Source of the DNA: Micromonospora cathayae
GTDB lineage: Bacteria; Actinomycetota; Actinomycetes; Mycobacteriales; Micromonosporaceae
Direction: 5' to 3'
Length of the DNA: 64,000 bases
Assembly: GCF_028993575.1 (NCBI RefSeq)
Contig: NZ_CP118615.1
Coordinates: 2,666,001-2,730,000, forward strand
Part shown: piece by piece, positions 8,642 through 16,809 of the stretch
How the letters are laid out: each line of letters opens with the position of its first letter
How positions within the stretch are numbered: the stretch's first letter is position 1
Notes under the pieces: generated by a model
The model's input: the letters and a program-made list of their open reading frames with translations, nothing else
What the model was told of the DNA's origin: nothing
Database searches by the model: none
Translations under genes and position numbers: made by a program

Positions 8642-9760
8642 TCAGGAGCGGGCGCAGGCGGTGCCGTTGAGGCTGAAGCTGCTCGGCGCGGAGTAGCTGC
8701 CGTTCGTCGACACCTGGTGGCCGAAGTTGACCGAGGCCCCGGGGGAGATGGTGCTGTTGTAGCTGACCGGTCGGGCGGTCACCGTGCTGCCGCTCTGCGT
8801 CACGGTAGCGTTCCACGCCCCGGTGACCTGGTGCCCGGACGGCAGGTCGTAGGTGAGCGTCCAGCCGTTGACGGTGCCGGAGCCGGTGTTGGTGACGGTC
8901 ACCTCGGCGGTGTAGCCGTTGTTCCAGGTGCTGGTCGGGGTGTACTTCACCGCGCAGGAGCCACTGCCCGGCGGCGGGGTGGTCGGGTTCGGGTTGGGGT
9001 TGCCGCCGCCGTTGACGCTGGCCGAGAAGGAGTTCACCGCCAGGCCGACGCCGCCGGACCAGGGCTCGAATCCGGCCTGGATGCTGGTGAGGTACCACGA
9101 GTTGGTGATCGCGCCCCGGTTGCGGACGTCGTTGATGAAGTCGAGGACGCTGAAGTTCAGGCTGTTGATCGGGGACGGCGCGACGTACGAGATGACGTTG
9201 TTCGAGCCGTTGCTGCCCTGCCACACCTCCCAGGTCCGGCCGACCAGGTTGGTGCTGCCGACCCGGGAACCGATGGGCTGGATGGAGCCCTGCCGGTTGA
9301 GCCAGATCATGATCTCCATCTGGTTCACCCCGTCCCGCTTCGGCGAGGGGTCGAGCCAGATGTCGTACGAGGCGTTGTAGGTGCCGCTGGCGTACGTGTA
9401 GTTGATGCTGCTGGTGGCGCTGCTGATCTGGCTCACCTGGATCGGCAGGTTGGTGCCGGGGGAGCAGTTGGTGTAGTGGCAGCCGAAGAAGACCGACGGG
9501 TACGCGGTCGGGGCCCCGTTGGTCGGGTTGTTGCCGTCCTGGCGGGTGAGCTGGAAGCCGGTGCTGGTGACGTTGATGCACTGCTGGGCGGAGGTGCCCC
9601 AGCGGTTGTTCTGCACCACGTACCGGTTCTGGATCACCGTGGAGCCGTACTGCTCGCAGATCTGGGTGTCGGCGGAGGCGGTGCCGCCGAGGGCGACGGC
9701 GACGATCGAGCCGGCCGCGAGGAGGCCGGCCGCCGCGATGGCGCGGAGGGTACGTTTCAT
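8642..9760 (-). CDS. Secreted GH12 endoglucanase with C-terminal CBM2
   Basis: A 372-residue secreted enzyme. A Sec signal peptide covers residues 1-30 (cut after TASA). The GH12 domain (31-~246) carries the nucleophile candidate Glu149 in QMEIMIWLN and the acid/base candidate Glu232 in AGFEPWSGG. An Asn/Pro/Thr-Gly linker (~247-265) leads to a CBM2 with the conserved tryptophans (STWNNGY, VNGWTLTY) and its terminal cysteine pair. It should cut internal beta-1,4 bonds of cellulose or related glucans outside the cell. The ATG has AAGGAGC 8-13 nt upstream. A CebR-type palindrome lies 67-80 bp before the start, fitting repression lifted by cello-oligosaccharides. Confidence 0.95.
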   Translation of the reverse strand: MKRTLRAIAAAGLLAAGSIVAVALGGTASADTQICEQYGSTVIQNRYVVQNNRWGTSAQQCINVTSTGFQLTRQDGNNPTNGAPTAYPSVFFGCHYTNCSPGTNLPIQVSQISSATSSINYTYASGTYNASYDIWLDPSPKRDGVNQMEIMIWLNRQGSIQPIGSRVGSTNLVGRTWEVWQGSNGSNNVISYVAPSPINSLNFSVLDFINDVRNRGAITNSWYLTSIQAGFEPWSGGVGLAVNSFSASVNGGGNPNPNPTTPPPGSGSCAVKYTPTSTWNNGYTAEVTVTNTGSGTVNGWTLTYDLPSGHQVTGAWNATVTQSGSTVTARPVSYNSTISPGASVNFGHQVSTNGSYSAPSSFSLNGTACARS

Positions 9761-9826
9761 GATGTCGCTGCTCCTTGACTCTCGGCGTGGGGGACGCCGG
9801 AACCTGCCGGGGGTGGTGATACGACG

Positions 9827-9840
9827 CGGGAGCGCTCCCA
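9827..9840. promoter_or_regulatory. CebR-like operator upstream of the cellulase
   Basis: CGGGAGCGCTCCCA matches the published CebR box TGGGAGCGCTCCCA at 13 of 14 positions; its core GGGAGCGCTCCC (9828-9839) is a perfect palindrome. CebR is the LacI-family cello-oligosaccharide sensor of streptomycetes. The site lies 67-80 bp before the start of the GH12-CBM2 gene, where a repressor would block its promoter. The regulator gene itself is not in the window. Confidence 0.8.
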
Positions 9841-10032
9841 GGTTCAGTCGACACATTTACATGCCTGAAACTCCGGCGCAACTGGAGTCCGGCACCCGCT
9901 CGGCGAACGGGACATTCCTACTCGTCTGAAGGGGAGATCCCGCGCCATCCGATCGGATCTTCCGTGCGTCGATTGCAGGGAGTAGTCTCTTGCCTTCAAC
10001 GCGTGCCGCTCCCCTCGGAGGCGTACACCAGC

Positions 10033-11139
10033 ATGGCTGGATCCCCCCTGCGCATTCTCGTCGTCGGCGCGGGCATCGCCGGGCTGGCGGTGGCCCGGGC
10101 GCTACGGATGGCGGGCTTCCGCCCCGACGTCACCGAGAAACTGCCCGCCACCGACCTGCCCGACAGCGGCCTCTACCTCCCCGGCAACGCCGCGCGGGCG
10201 TTGCGCGGGCTCGGCCTCGACCTGCCGGTCCGGCCGCTCGGCCAGGTCATCCACCGGCAGCGCTTCCTCGACGCCGCCGGCACCCCGCTCTGCGAGGTGG
10301 ACCTGACCGGCCTCTGGGCCGGCGTCGGCGAGTGCCGGGCGCTGCCCCGCAGCGACCTGCACCGGGTACTGCTCACCGGGGCCGGCGGGGCGGTCCGGCA
10401 CGGGGCCGAGGTCCGCAGCCTCGACCTGACTCCGGGCGCGGTCACCGTGACCTTCCTCGACGGCACCGTCACCGAGTACGACCTGGTCATCGGAGCCGAC
10501 GGACCGCGCTCCGCGGTCCGGGCCCTGGCCGCGCTCGGCGGACCGGCCCGGCCGGCCGGGCAGATCGTCTACCGGGGCGTGGTCCGGGGCGGCCCACCGC
10601 TGGCCGAGTGGACCGCGCTGCTCGGCCAGCGCGCCGGCTTCGTGGTGATGCCGATCGGCGGCGGACGCCTCTACTGCTACGCCGACGAGGCCGGCACCGT
10701 GCCGCCGGCCGACCCGACGGCCCGGCTGCGCGAGGTGTTCGGCTCCTACGGCGGCCCGGTGCCCCGGGTGCTCGACGCGTTGACCGACGTGCACGTCGGG
10801 CTCACCGACGAGGTCGAACTGGGACGCTGGTCCCGGGGACGGGTGGTGCTGGTCGGCGACGCCGCGCACGCCACCGCGCCGACCCTGGCCCAGGGCGCGG
10901 CGATGGCCCTGGAGGACGCGGTGGTGCTCGCCGAGTCGCTGCGCGCCGCCACCAGCGTCGACGCGGCCCTGGTGGCGTACGAGAGCCGTCGCCGGCCGCG
11001 CACCAAGTGGGTGCGGGACCGGACCCGCGACCGGGACCGGACCCGGGACGTGCCGCCCGCGCTGCGCGACCCGCTGCTGCGCGGCCGGGGCGGTCGCATC
11101 TTCCAGGAGCACTACCGGCTGCTCGTCGATCCGCTGTGA
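10033..11139 (+). CDS. FAD-dependent monooxygenase (PheA/TetX-type hydroxylase family)
   Basis: A 368-residue class A flavoprotein monooxygenase. The FAD-binding Rossmann motif is [18 protein letters not shown] at residues 7-24, the middle motif is [14 protein letters not shown], and the second FAD motif is [21 protein letters not shown] Gly-x-Gly pattern followed by DG in the ADGP motif is typical of aromatic hydroxylases using NAD(P)H. The ATG at 10033 has GGAG about 13 nt upstream. The C-terminal region has an Arg/Asp repeat ([10 protein letters not shown]). The substrate is unknown, and no biosynthetic cluster surrounds it. Confidence 0.9.
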   Translation: MAGSPLRILVVGAGIAGLAVARALRMAGFRPDVTEKLPATDLPDSGLYLPGNAARALRGLGLDLPVRPLGQVIHRQRFLDAAGTPLCEVDLTGLWAGVGECRALPRSDLHRVLLTGAGGAVRHGAEVRSLDLTPGAVTVTFLDGTVTEYDLVIGADGPRSAVRALAALGGPARPAGQIVYRGVVRGGPPLAEWTALLGQRAGFVVMPIGGGRLYCYADEAGTVPPADPTARLREVFGSYGGPVPRVLDALTDVHVGLTDEVELGRWSRGRVVLVGDAAHATAPTLAQGAAMALEDAVVLAESLRAATSVDAALVAYESRRRPRTKWVRDRTRDRDRTRDVPPALRDPLLRGRGGRIFQEHYRLLVDPL

Positions 11140-11440
11140 CCGTGACCCCGGCGTCGGCGTCAGGACCGCCCGGCCGACCCTCCCGGCGTCGGGGCCGGCT
11201 GGCCGGCCTTTCCGGCGTCGGGGCTGCCGGCCGGGCCTTTCGACATCGGGGCCGGCCGGCCGGTGCCCTCCGCCTCGGGGACCGCCTCCCGGGCACCGGG
11301 GCGGACCAGCCGACGGACGCGGGGCGTGTCCGCCCACCCGGCGCGGCGTGTCCACCTGCCGGGGACTATCCTTCCTTCGGACTACGGCTCGCAATTACCA
11401 GCGCGTGCCGAGCGGGACGAACGAGAACCGGAGGCCACTC
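11140..11440. other. Intergenic region with a degenerate ~30-bp repeat
   Basis: A 301-bp gap before ctaD. The first half holds about three degenerate copies of GGCGTCGGGGCCGGC followed by GGCC and CTTTC (about 11185-11265). The last ~80 bp must carry the ctaD promoter and end with a GGAGG ribosome site; no clean -35/-10 pair was found. Confidence 0.45.
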
Positions 11441-13198
11441 GTGACCACCGTCGCACCCAAGCCGGTCGTGACCCGGCCCTGGCCGGTCCGAGAGCCGGTG
11501 AAGGGCTCGGCCCTCGCGCGGATGCTGCGTACCACGGACGCGAAGCAGATCGGGATCATGTACATGGTCACCGCGTTCGCGTTCTTCATGATCGGTGGCC
11601 TGATGGCCCTGATCCTCCGGGCCGAGCTGGCCCGCCCCGGCCTGCAGTTCCTCTCGCCGGAGCAGTACAACCAGCTCTTCACCATGCACGGCACGATCAT
11701 GCTGCTGTTCTTCGCGACGCCGATCGTGTTCGCCTTCGCGAACTACGTGGTGCCGCTGCAGATCGGCGCGCCGGACGTGTCGTTCCCCCGGCTGAACAGC
11801 TTCGCCTACTGGCTGTTCCTCTTCGGCGGCACGATGGCGGTGGCCGGCTTCCTCAGCCCCGGCGGCGCGGCCGACTTCGGCTGGACCGCCTACACCCCGC
11901 TGAGCACCGACGCGCACTCGCCCGGCATCGGCGCCAACATGTGGGTGGTCGGTCTGGCCATCTCCGGTCTGGGCTCCATCCTCGGCGCGGTCAACCTGAT
12001 CACCACGATCCTGACCCTGCGCGCGCCCGGCATGACCATGTTCCGGATGCCGATCTTCACCTGGAACATGCTGGTCACCAGTCTCCTGGTGATCCTGGTC
12101 TTCCCGCTGCTGGCCGCCGCGCTCTTCGCGCTGGCCGCCGACCGCATCCTCGGCGCGCACGTGTTCGCCCCCGAGACCGGCGGCCCGATGCTGTGGCAGC
12201 ACCTGTTCTGGTTCTTCGGTCACCCCGAGGTGTACATCATCGCGCTGCCGTTCTTCGGCATCATCAGCGAGATCATCCCGGTCTTCTCCCGCAAGCCGAT
12301 CTTCGGCTACAAGGGTCTGGTCGCCGCCACCATCGCCATCGCCGGCCTGTCGATGAGCGTCTGGGCGCACCACATGTTCGCCACCGGCCAGGTGCTGCTG
12401 CCGTTCTTCAGCTTCCTGAGCTTCCTGATCGCCGTGCCGACCGGTATGAAGTTCTTCAACTGGATCGGCACCATGTGGCGCGGCCAGATCAGCTTCGAGA
12501 CCCCGATGCTGTTCTCGCTCGGCTTCCTGGTCACCTTCCTCTTCGGTGGCCTGACCGGCGTCATCCTGGCCAGCCCGCCGCTGGACTTCCACCTGCACGA
12601 CTCGTACTTCGTGGTGGCGCACTTCCACTACGTGCTCTTCGGCACCATCGTGTTCGCGGTCTTCGGCGGCATCTACTTCTGGTTCCCGAAGATGTTCGGC
12701 CGGATGCTCGACGACCGGCTCGGCAAGGTGCACTTCTGGCTGACCACCATCGGCTTCCACACCACCTTCCTGGTGCAGCACTGGCTGGGCAACGAGGGCA
12801 TGCCCCGGCGGTACGCCGACTACCTGCCCACCGACGGCTTCACCACGCTGAACATGATCTCCACCATCGGTGCGTTCATCACCGGTATCTCCACCCTGCC
12901 GTTCATCTACAACTGCTGGAAGTCGTACAAGACCGGCCCGGTGGTCGAGGTGGACGACCCGTGGGGTCACGGCAACTCGCTGGAGTGGGCCACCAGCTGC
13001 CCGCCCCCGCTGCGGAACTTCGACCGGATGCCCCGGATCCGCTCCGAGCGGCCCGCGTTCGACGCCAAGTTCCCCGAGCTGGCCGCCGGCCAGTCGCTGG
13101 CCGGTCCGCCCGAGGGCGGCGCCAAGCCGCTGACCAGCGAGTCCGACGGCGGCGCGAGCTACCGCGAGGACGTCGAGAGCGACACCGACCGGCGCTGA
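11441..13198 (+). CDS. ctaD: Cytochrome c oxidase subunit I
   Basis: A 585-residue heme-copper oxidase subunit with 12 transmembrane helices. It carries the heme a ligand in [12 protein letters not shown], the cross-linked His-Tyr motif of the CuB site in [15 protein letters not shown], the CuB histidine pair WAHHMFATG, and the heme a/a3 histidines in [16 protein letters not shown]. It is the catalytic, proton-pumping core of the aa3 terminal oxidase. The GTG at 11441 has GGAGG 6 nt upstream, and the first ~30 residues are a cytoplasmic leader typical of actinobacteria. The C-terminal ~70 residues form a hydrophilic tail. Other oxidase subunits are not beside it, which is common for ctaD in this group. 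Confidence 0.98.
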   Translation: MTTVAPKPVVTRPWPVREPVKGSALARMLRTTDAKQIGIMYMVTAFAFFMIGGLMALILRAELARPGLQFLSPEQYNQLFTMHGTIMLLFFATPIVFAFANYVVPLQIGAPDVSFPRLNSFAYWLFLFGGTMAVAGFLSPGGAADFGWTAYTPLSTDAHSPGIGANMWVVGLAISGLGSILGAVNLITTILTLRAPGMTMFRMPIFTWNMLVTSLLVILVFPLLAAALFALAADRILGAHVFAPETGGPMLWQHLFWFFGHPEVYIIALPFFGIISEIIPVFSRKPIFGYKGLVAATIAIAGLSMSVWAHHMFATGQVLLPFFSFLSFLIAVPTGMKFFNWIGTMWRGQISFETPMLFSLGFLVTFLFGGLTGVILASPPLDFHLHDSYFVVAHFHYVLFGTIVFAVFGGIYFWFPKMFGRMLDDRLGKVHFWLTTIGFHTTFLVQHWLGNEGMPRRYADYLPTDGFTTLNMISTIGAFITGISTLPFIYNCWKSYKTGPVVEVDDPWGHGNSLEWATSCPPPLRNFDRMPRIRSERPAFDAKFPELAAGQSLAGPPEGGAKPLTSESDGGASYREDVESDTDRR

Positions 13199-13496
13199 CC
13201 CGCCCACGCACACACCACGCGGGCGCCGCACCCCCCGACCAGGGGGCGCGGCGCCCGTCGCGTGTCCGGCCCCCGGCCTGTACCTCCGACCCCCGGACCG
13301 CAGCACCCACCGCCCGCGCGTACCCCCGACCCCGGGACCGCGGCACCCGCCGCCCGTCCGGCCGCACCCCGCCCGGTGTACCGCCTCCCACCAGGGCTGT
13401 CGTGCCCGGTGCCGGCCGGGCCCACCCGCACCCGGGCCGGTGAGGTCTGGGTAACGGAAGGTGGACCGGCACCCGTCGCTGTGGGATAGTCCCCGG
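13199..13496. other. Intergenic region, GC-rich with Cys/Pro-like C tracts
   Basis: A 298-bp gap holding the ctaD terminator (annotated separately), then a C-rich stretch with repeated CCCCCGACC-type words and GCACCC(A/G)CCGCCCG words. The end has a possible -10 element, GATAGT at 13485-13490, 7 nt before the next GTG, which suggests a leaderless mRNA for the next gene. No gene is supported. Confidence 0.45.
13221..13256 (+). terminator. ctaD terminator hairpin
   Basis: A stem of GGGCGCCGC (13221-13229) with GCGGCGCCC (13248-13256), one A-C mismatch, then CCCCC paired with GGGGG around a short loop. It lies 23 bp after the ctaD stop codon. Confidence 0.75.
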
Positions 13497-13727
13497 GTGA
13501 ATCGCGGCATCGAGGTGACCGAGCTGTTCGGCATCGGTACGAAGTACGAGATCACCTGCACCCGGCGGCAGCGGTTGGCGGTGGTCGTCCTCAAGGACGG
13601 CCGTCGTGAGCTGTACGCCTTCGAGGCCGGCAACAACGGCGACGAACCGAGCGCGGTGATCCAACTCGACGAGGACGAGGCCCGCCGGGTGGCCGCCGTC
13701 CTCCTCGGCACCTACTTCCAGGACTGA
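13497..13727 (+). CDS. Short regulatory subunit of the adjacent cation:proton antiporter
   Basis: A 76-residue soluble protein resembling the N-terminal part of actinobacterial cation:proton antiporter regulatory subunits (KhtT/TrkA-C-linked family): residues such as EVTELFGIGTKYEITC and an acidic Asp/Glu patch (QLDEDEARR). The usual members are about 160 residues and end in an RCK-C domain, which is absent here. It lies 7 bp before the antiporter gene, so the two are co-transcribed. The GTG start lacks a ribosome site, and GATAGT 7 nt upstream suggests a leaderless transcript. It probably gates the transporter; ligand binding is unproven. Confidence 0.75.
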   Translation: MNRGIEVTELFGIGTKYEITCTRRQRLAVVVLKDGRRELYAFEAGNNGDEPSAVIQLDEDEARRVAAVLLGTYFQD

Positions 13728-13734
13728 CCGGACG

Positions 13735-15210
13735 ATGAGCGCGGAACTCGTCGCCCTGGGCGCGGCCGGGGTCGCCGCTGGCCTGCTCGCCCGGGGCGGA
13801 CGGCGGCTCGCGCTACCGACCATCCCGGCCTTCATGGCCGCCGGCATCGTCCTCGGCCCGTCGGTGACCGGGATCATCGACCATCCCGAGGACATCGAGC
13901 TGGTCGCCAAGATCGGCCTGGTGGTGCTCCTGTTCCACCTCGGCATCGAGTTCCCGGCCGAACAGGTGCTCGCCAGCGGCAAACGGATGCTGCTGGCCGC
14001 CTTCGCCTACATCGGCCTCAACGTCGGCGGTGGCCTCGCCCTGGGCTTCACCATCGGCTGGGGTACGCCGGAGGCCCTGGTCATCGCCGGTGCGGTCGGC
14101 ATCTCCTCCTCGGCGATCGTGACGAAACTCCTCGTCGAGCTGAGACGGCTGACCAACGCGGAAACCCCGGTCATCCTCGGCGTCATCGTCGTCGAGGACA
14201 TCTTCCTCGCCCTGTACCTCGGTCTGCTCGGGCCGGTGCTCGGCGGAGCCACCTCGCCGGCCGCGATGCTCGGTGAACTCGGGCTGACCTTCGGCTTCAT
14301 CCTCGGCCTGATGCTGCTGGCCCGCTTCGGTGCCCGCGCCGTGCACGCGGTCGTCCGGTCCGACGAGGACGAACTGGTCACCGTCATCGCCATCGGCCTG
14401 GCCATCCTGGTCGCCGGCTTCGCCGAGCAGCTCGGCGTCTCCGACGCGATCGGCGCGTTGATGATCGGTCTGGTGGTGTCCCGTACCGCCGCCAAGCACC
14501 AGATCGAGCGGTTGATCCTGCCGGTCCGGGACGCGTTCGCCGCGATCTTCTTCGTCGTCTTCGGGGCGACCATCCAGCTCGACGCCCTCGGGCCGGTCCT
14601 GCTGCCGGTCGCCGCGGCGGTGGTGCTGTCACTGGTGATGAACGTGCTCGGCGGGGTGGTGCTGGCCCGGTCGCACGGCCTCAACCAGCGGTCCGCCGCC
14701 AACGCGGCGCTGGTGCTGCTCGGTCGGGGCGAGTTCTCGCTGATCCTGGCCACCCTGGCGATCGCCGCCGGGCTGGACGAGCGGATCGGCCCGTTCGTGG
14801 CGCTGTACGTGCTGGTGCTCGCCCTGGTCGGGCCGATCCTCGCCGCCCGGTCGCACCGGCTGTCGGTGGCGCTGCCCAACTGGCTGCTCGGTGGCAGTTT
14901 CCGCTACGTGGGACAGGAGACGATGGTGCGTAGTTGCCCGCACACCGACGTGGAGGCCGCCGAGCCGGTCTCCGACGGCTGCGACGACTGCCGGGCGCTC
15001 GGGGACACCTGGGTGCACCTGCGGTCCTGCCTGACCTGCGGGTACGTCGGCTGCTGCGACGACTCGAAGAACAAGCACGCCACCCGGCACCACGAGTCGA
15101 CCCAGCACCCGGCGATCGTCTCCATCGAACCGGGCGAGTCCTGGCGCTACTGCTACCCGGACAAGGTCCTGACCCCCGGCACCCCCACCCCCAACCACCC
15201 CCGCCCCTAA
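13735..15210 (+). CDS. CPA2/Kef-type K+(Na+)/H+ antiporter fused to a UBP-type zinc finger
   Basis: A 491-residue protein. Residues 1-~385 are a CPA2 antiporter with about 12 membrane helices, the GLVVLLFHLGIEF segment, and VEDIFLAL in the core where antiporters carry their acidic residues. A loop leads to residues ~400-478, a UBP zinc finger: Cys and His in SCPHTD, CDDC, the motif SCLTCGYVGCCDDS, HATRHH and QHP, then SIEPGESWRYCY. Stand-alone UBP fingers are common in actinobacteria; here one is the cytoplasmic tail of a transporter. The membrane part should exchange K+ or Na+ for H+. The finger could bind zinc or another protein tail, or report on metal or redox state; that is inference. 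Confidence 0.92.
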   Translation: MSAELVALGAAGVAAGLLARGGRRLALPTIPAFMAAGIVLGPSVTGIIDHPEDIELVAKIGLVVLLFHLGIEFPAEQVLASGKRMLLAAFAYIGLNVGGGLALGFTIGWGTPEALVIAGAVGISSSAIVTKLLVELRRLTNAETPVILGVIVVEDIFLALYLGLLGPVLGGATSPAAMLGELGLTFGFILGLMLLARFGARAVHAVVRSDEDELVTVIAIGLAILVAGFAEQLGVSDAIGALMIGLVVSRTAAKHQIERLILPVRDAFAAIFFVVFGATIQLDALGPVLLPVAAAVVLSLVMNVLGGVVLARSHGLNQRSAANAALVLLGRGEFSLILATLAIAAGLDERIGPFVALYVLVLALVGPILAARSHRLSVALPNWLLGGSFRYVGQETMVRSCPHTDVEAAEPVSDGCDDCRALGDTWVHLRSCLTCGYVGCCDDSKNKHATRHHESTQHPAIVSIEPGESWRYCYPDKVLTPGTPTPNHPRP

Positions 15211-15236
15211 CCCCCCCCCCCCCCCCCCCCCCCCCC
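15211..15236. repeat. 26-nt poly(C) homopolymer
   Basis: An uninterrupted run of 26 C directly after the antiporter stop codon TAA, then T and more C-rich sequence. Such a run is exceptional even in a GC-rich genome. It is either a slippage-prone tract or a base-calling/assembly artefact. Confidence 0.9.
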
Positions 15237-15270
15237 TCCCCCTGGCCCTCCCCGGCCCCCGCCCCCGGCG

Positions 15271-15333
15271 CGTTGATCATGAAGTTGTTGTCACGACACG
15301 CCGGGCGGGGTGACAACAACTTCATGGTCAACG
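15271..15333. repeat. Long inverted repeat, copy 1 of a family seen twice here (likely bidirectional terminator)
   Basis: A 24-bp stem (arms 15271-15294 and 15310-15333, one wobble) with a 15-nt loop. The arm contains GTTGATCATGAAGTTGTTGT. The same core occurs at 27630-27706. Both copies lie between convergent genes. Confidence 0.9.
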
Positions 15334-15372
15334 GGCGGGGACGCGCGGGATCAACGGGCGGGGACGCGCGGG
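15328..15372. repeat. Tandem direct repeat, two 22-bp copies
   Basis: Two identical copies starting TCAACGGGCGGGGACGCGCG (15328-15349 and 15351-15372), one base apart. The first overlaps the right arm of the inverted repeat and the second abuts the stop codon of the histidine kinase gene. Confidence 0.85.
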
Positions 15373-16809
15373 TCAGCTGGTGGGGGGATTGGTGGGGGTG
15401 GTCAGGGGGAGGAGGACGCGGAAGGTGGTGGCGCCGGGTGCCGACTCCACCTGGATGTCGCCGTGGTGCTTGTGCACCACGATCCGGTACGAGATGTCCA
15501 GCCCCAGGCCGGTACCCTCACCGACCGGCTTGGTGGTGAAGAACGGCTCGAAGATGCGGGGGCGGACGTGCTCCGGGATGCCCGGCCCGGTGTCACCGAC
15601 CTCCACCACCAGGCAGTCGGCGTCCCGGCTGGTCCGGACGGTCAGCGTGCCGGTGCCGCCCATCGCGCCCAGCGCGTTGTCCACCAGGTTCGTCCAGACC
15701 TGGTTCAGTTCCGCCGCGTACCCGGGCAGCGGCGGCAGGGTGCGGTCGTACTCCCGGACCAGTCGCACCCCCGGCGGGATCTTCGCCTTGAACATCACCA
15801 GGGTCGCGTCGAGCAGGTCGTGCACGTCCACCACCTGGTACGGCGCCCGGTCGAGCTGGGAGTACTGCTTGGCCGCCCCGACCAGCCCGGAGATCCGGCC
15901 CACCGCCTCGTCGATCTCCCGCATCAGCAGCTCGGTGTCGACGGTGTAGGTCAGCCAGCGCAGCGCGTTCTCCAGGTTGTCCCGCCCCACCGCCGGCTCG
16001 ATCCGGGTCAGCCACGCCACGTCCAGCCCGCCGGCCACCAGGGTCGGCGCCAGGTCCCAGCCGGCGGTCACCTCGTGCTCGTCCAGCCAGTCGGTCAGCT
16101 CGTCCTCGGCGTCGCTGGCCGCCAGCGCGGACAACGTCGGCGCGTCGGCCGCCCGCTTGACCGCGTCCTCCTGCAACGCCACCAGCTCGTGCAGGCCCCG
16201 CGCGTCGAGCCGGCCGTCGGCGATCATCGCCAGCTTGTGCCGCATCGCCGCGACCCGTTCCCGCAGCACGGCGGTGGCCCGGACGGCCGCCCCGGCCGGG
16301 TTGTTCAGCTCGTGGGTGAGCCCGGCCGACAGCGCGCCCAGCGCCAGCAGCCGCTCCCGTTCTCCGACCCGGGTCTGCGTCTCCCGCATCCCGATGAACA
16401 GCCCCTCCAGCAGGTGCATCGCCATCGGGAACCAGGTCCGCACCGCGTACGCGAACGTCTCGGCGGGCAGCACCAGGAAGGTGGCGTCGCTCACCGCCCG
16501 CAGCGAGTTCAGGTACACCTGCGGCACGTCCAGGTACGCCTGGGTGGCGCCGCCGTACACGCCGCGCTGGCTGGTGCGGATCACCTCGACCTCGTCGCCC
16601 CGGACCCGCCGGGACATCGACACGGTGCCGTCCATCAGCACGTGGAAGCAGGTCGCCGGCTCACCCTCGAGGTAGACGGCCGACCCGGCGGCGCGGGTCT
16701 CCACCCGGCCGCGCTCGGCCAGCCAGTCGAGCTGCCCGGCGTCCAGGGACTCGAACAGGAACAGGGACCGCAGCTGCGCGGTGGTCGGGCGGACCGGCTC
16801 GCTGCTCAC
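15373..16809 (-). CDS. Soluble histidine kinase with N-terminal cyclic-nucleotide-binding-type domain
   Basis: A 478-residue cytosolic sensor kinase with no membrane segment. Residues ~12-135 form a cNMP/Crp-type beta-barrel (AAGSAVYLEGEPATCFHVLMDGTVS). The phosphoacceptor is His166 in LTHELNNPAGAA, followed by the helical dimerisation region. The HATPase domain carries the N box NQVWTNLVDNALGAM, the G1 box VGDTGPGIP, the F box IFEPFFTTKP and the G2 box GEGTGLGLDIS. Its GTG overlaps the stop codon of the receiver/TrxR-like gene by 4 bp (GTGA), so the two are translationally coupled and almost certainly cognate partners. The ligand of the sensory domain is unknown. Confidence 0.93.
   Translation of the reverse strand: MSSEPVRPTTAQLRSLFLFESLDAGQLDWLAERGRVETRAAGSAVYLEGEPATCFHVLMDGTVSMSRRVRGDEVEVIRTSQRGVYGGATQAYLDVPQVYLNSLRAVSDATFLVLPAETFAYAVRTWFPMAMHLLEGLFIGMRETQTRVGERERLLALGALSAGLTHELNNPAGAAVRATAVLRERVAAMRHKLAMIADGRLDARGLHELVALQEDAVKRAADAPTLSALAASDAEDELTDWLDEHEVTAGWDLAPTLVAGGLDVAWLTRIEPAVGRDNLENALRWLTYTVDTELLMREIDEAVGRISGLVGAAKQYSQLDRAPYQVVDVHDLLDATLVMFKAKIPPGVRLVREYDRTLPPLPGYAAELNQVWTNLVDNALGAMGGTGTLTVRTSRDADCLVVEVGDTGPGIPEHVRPRIFEPFFTTKPVGEGTGLGLDISYRIVVHKHHGDIQVESAPGATTFRVLLPLTTPTNPPTS

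Noticed and set aside
11366..13711. A 781-codon reverse-strand frame across ctaD
   Set aside because: It is the antisense shadow of cytochrome oxidase subunit I with no recognisable domain.
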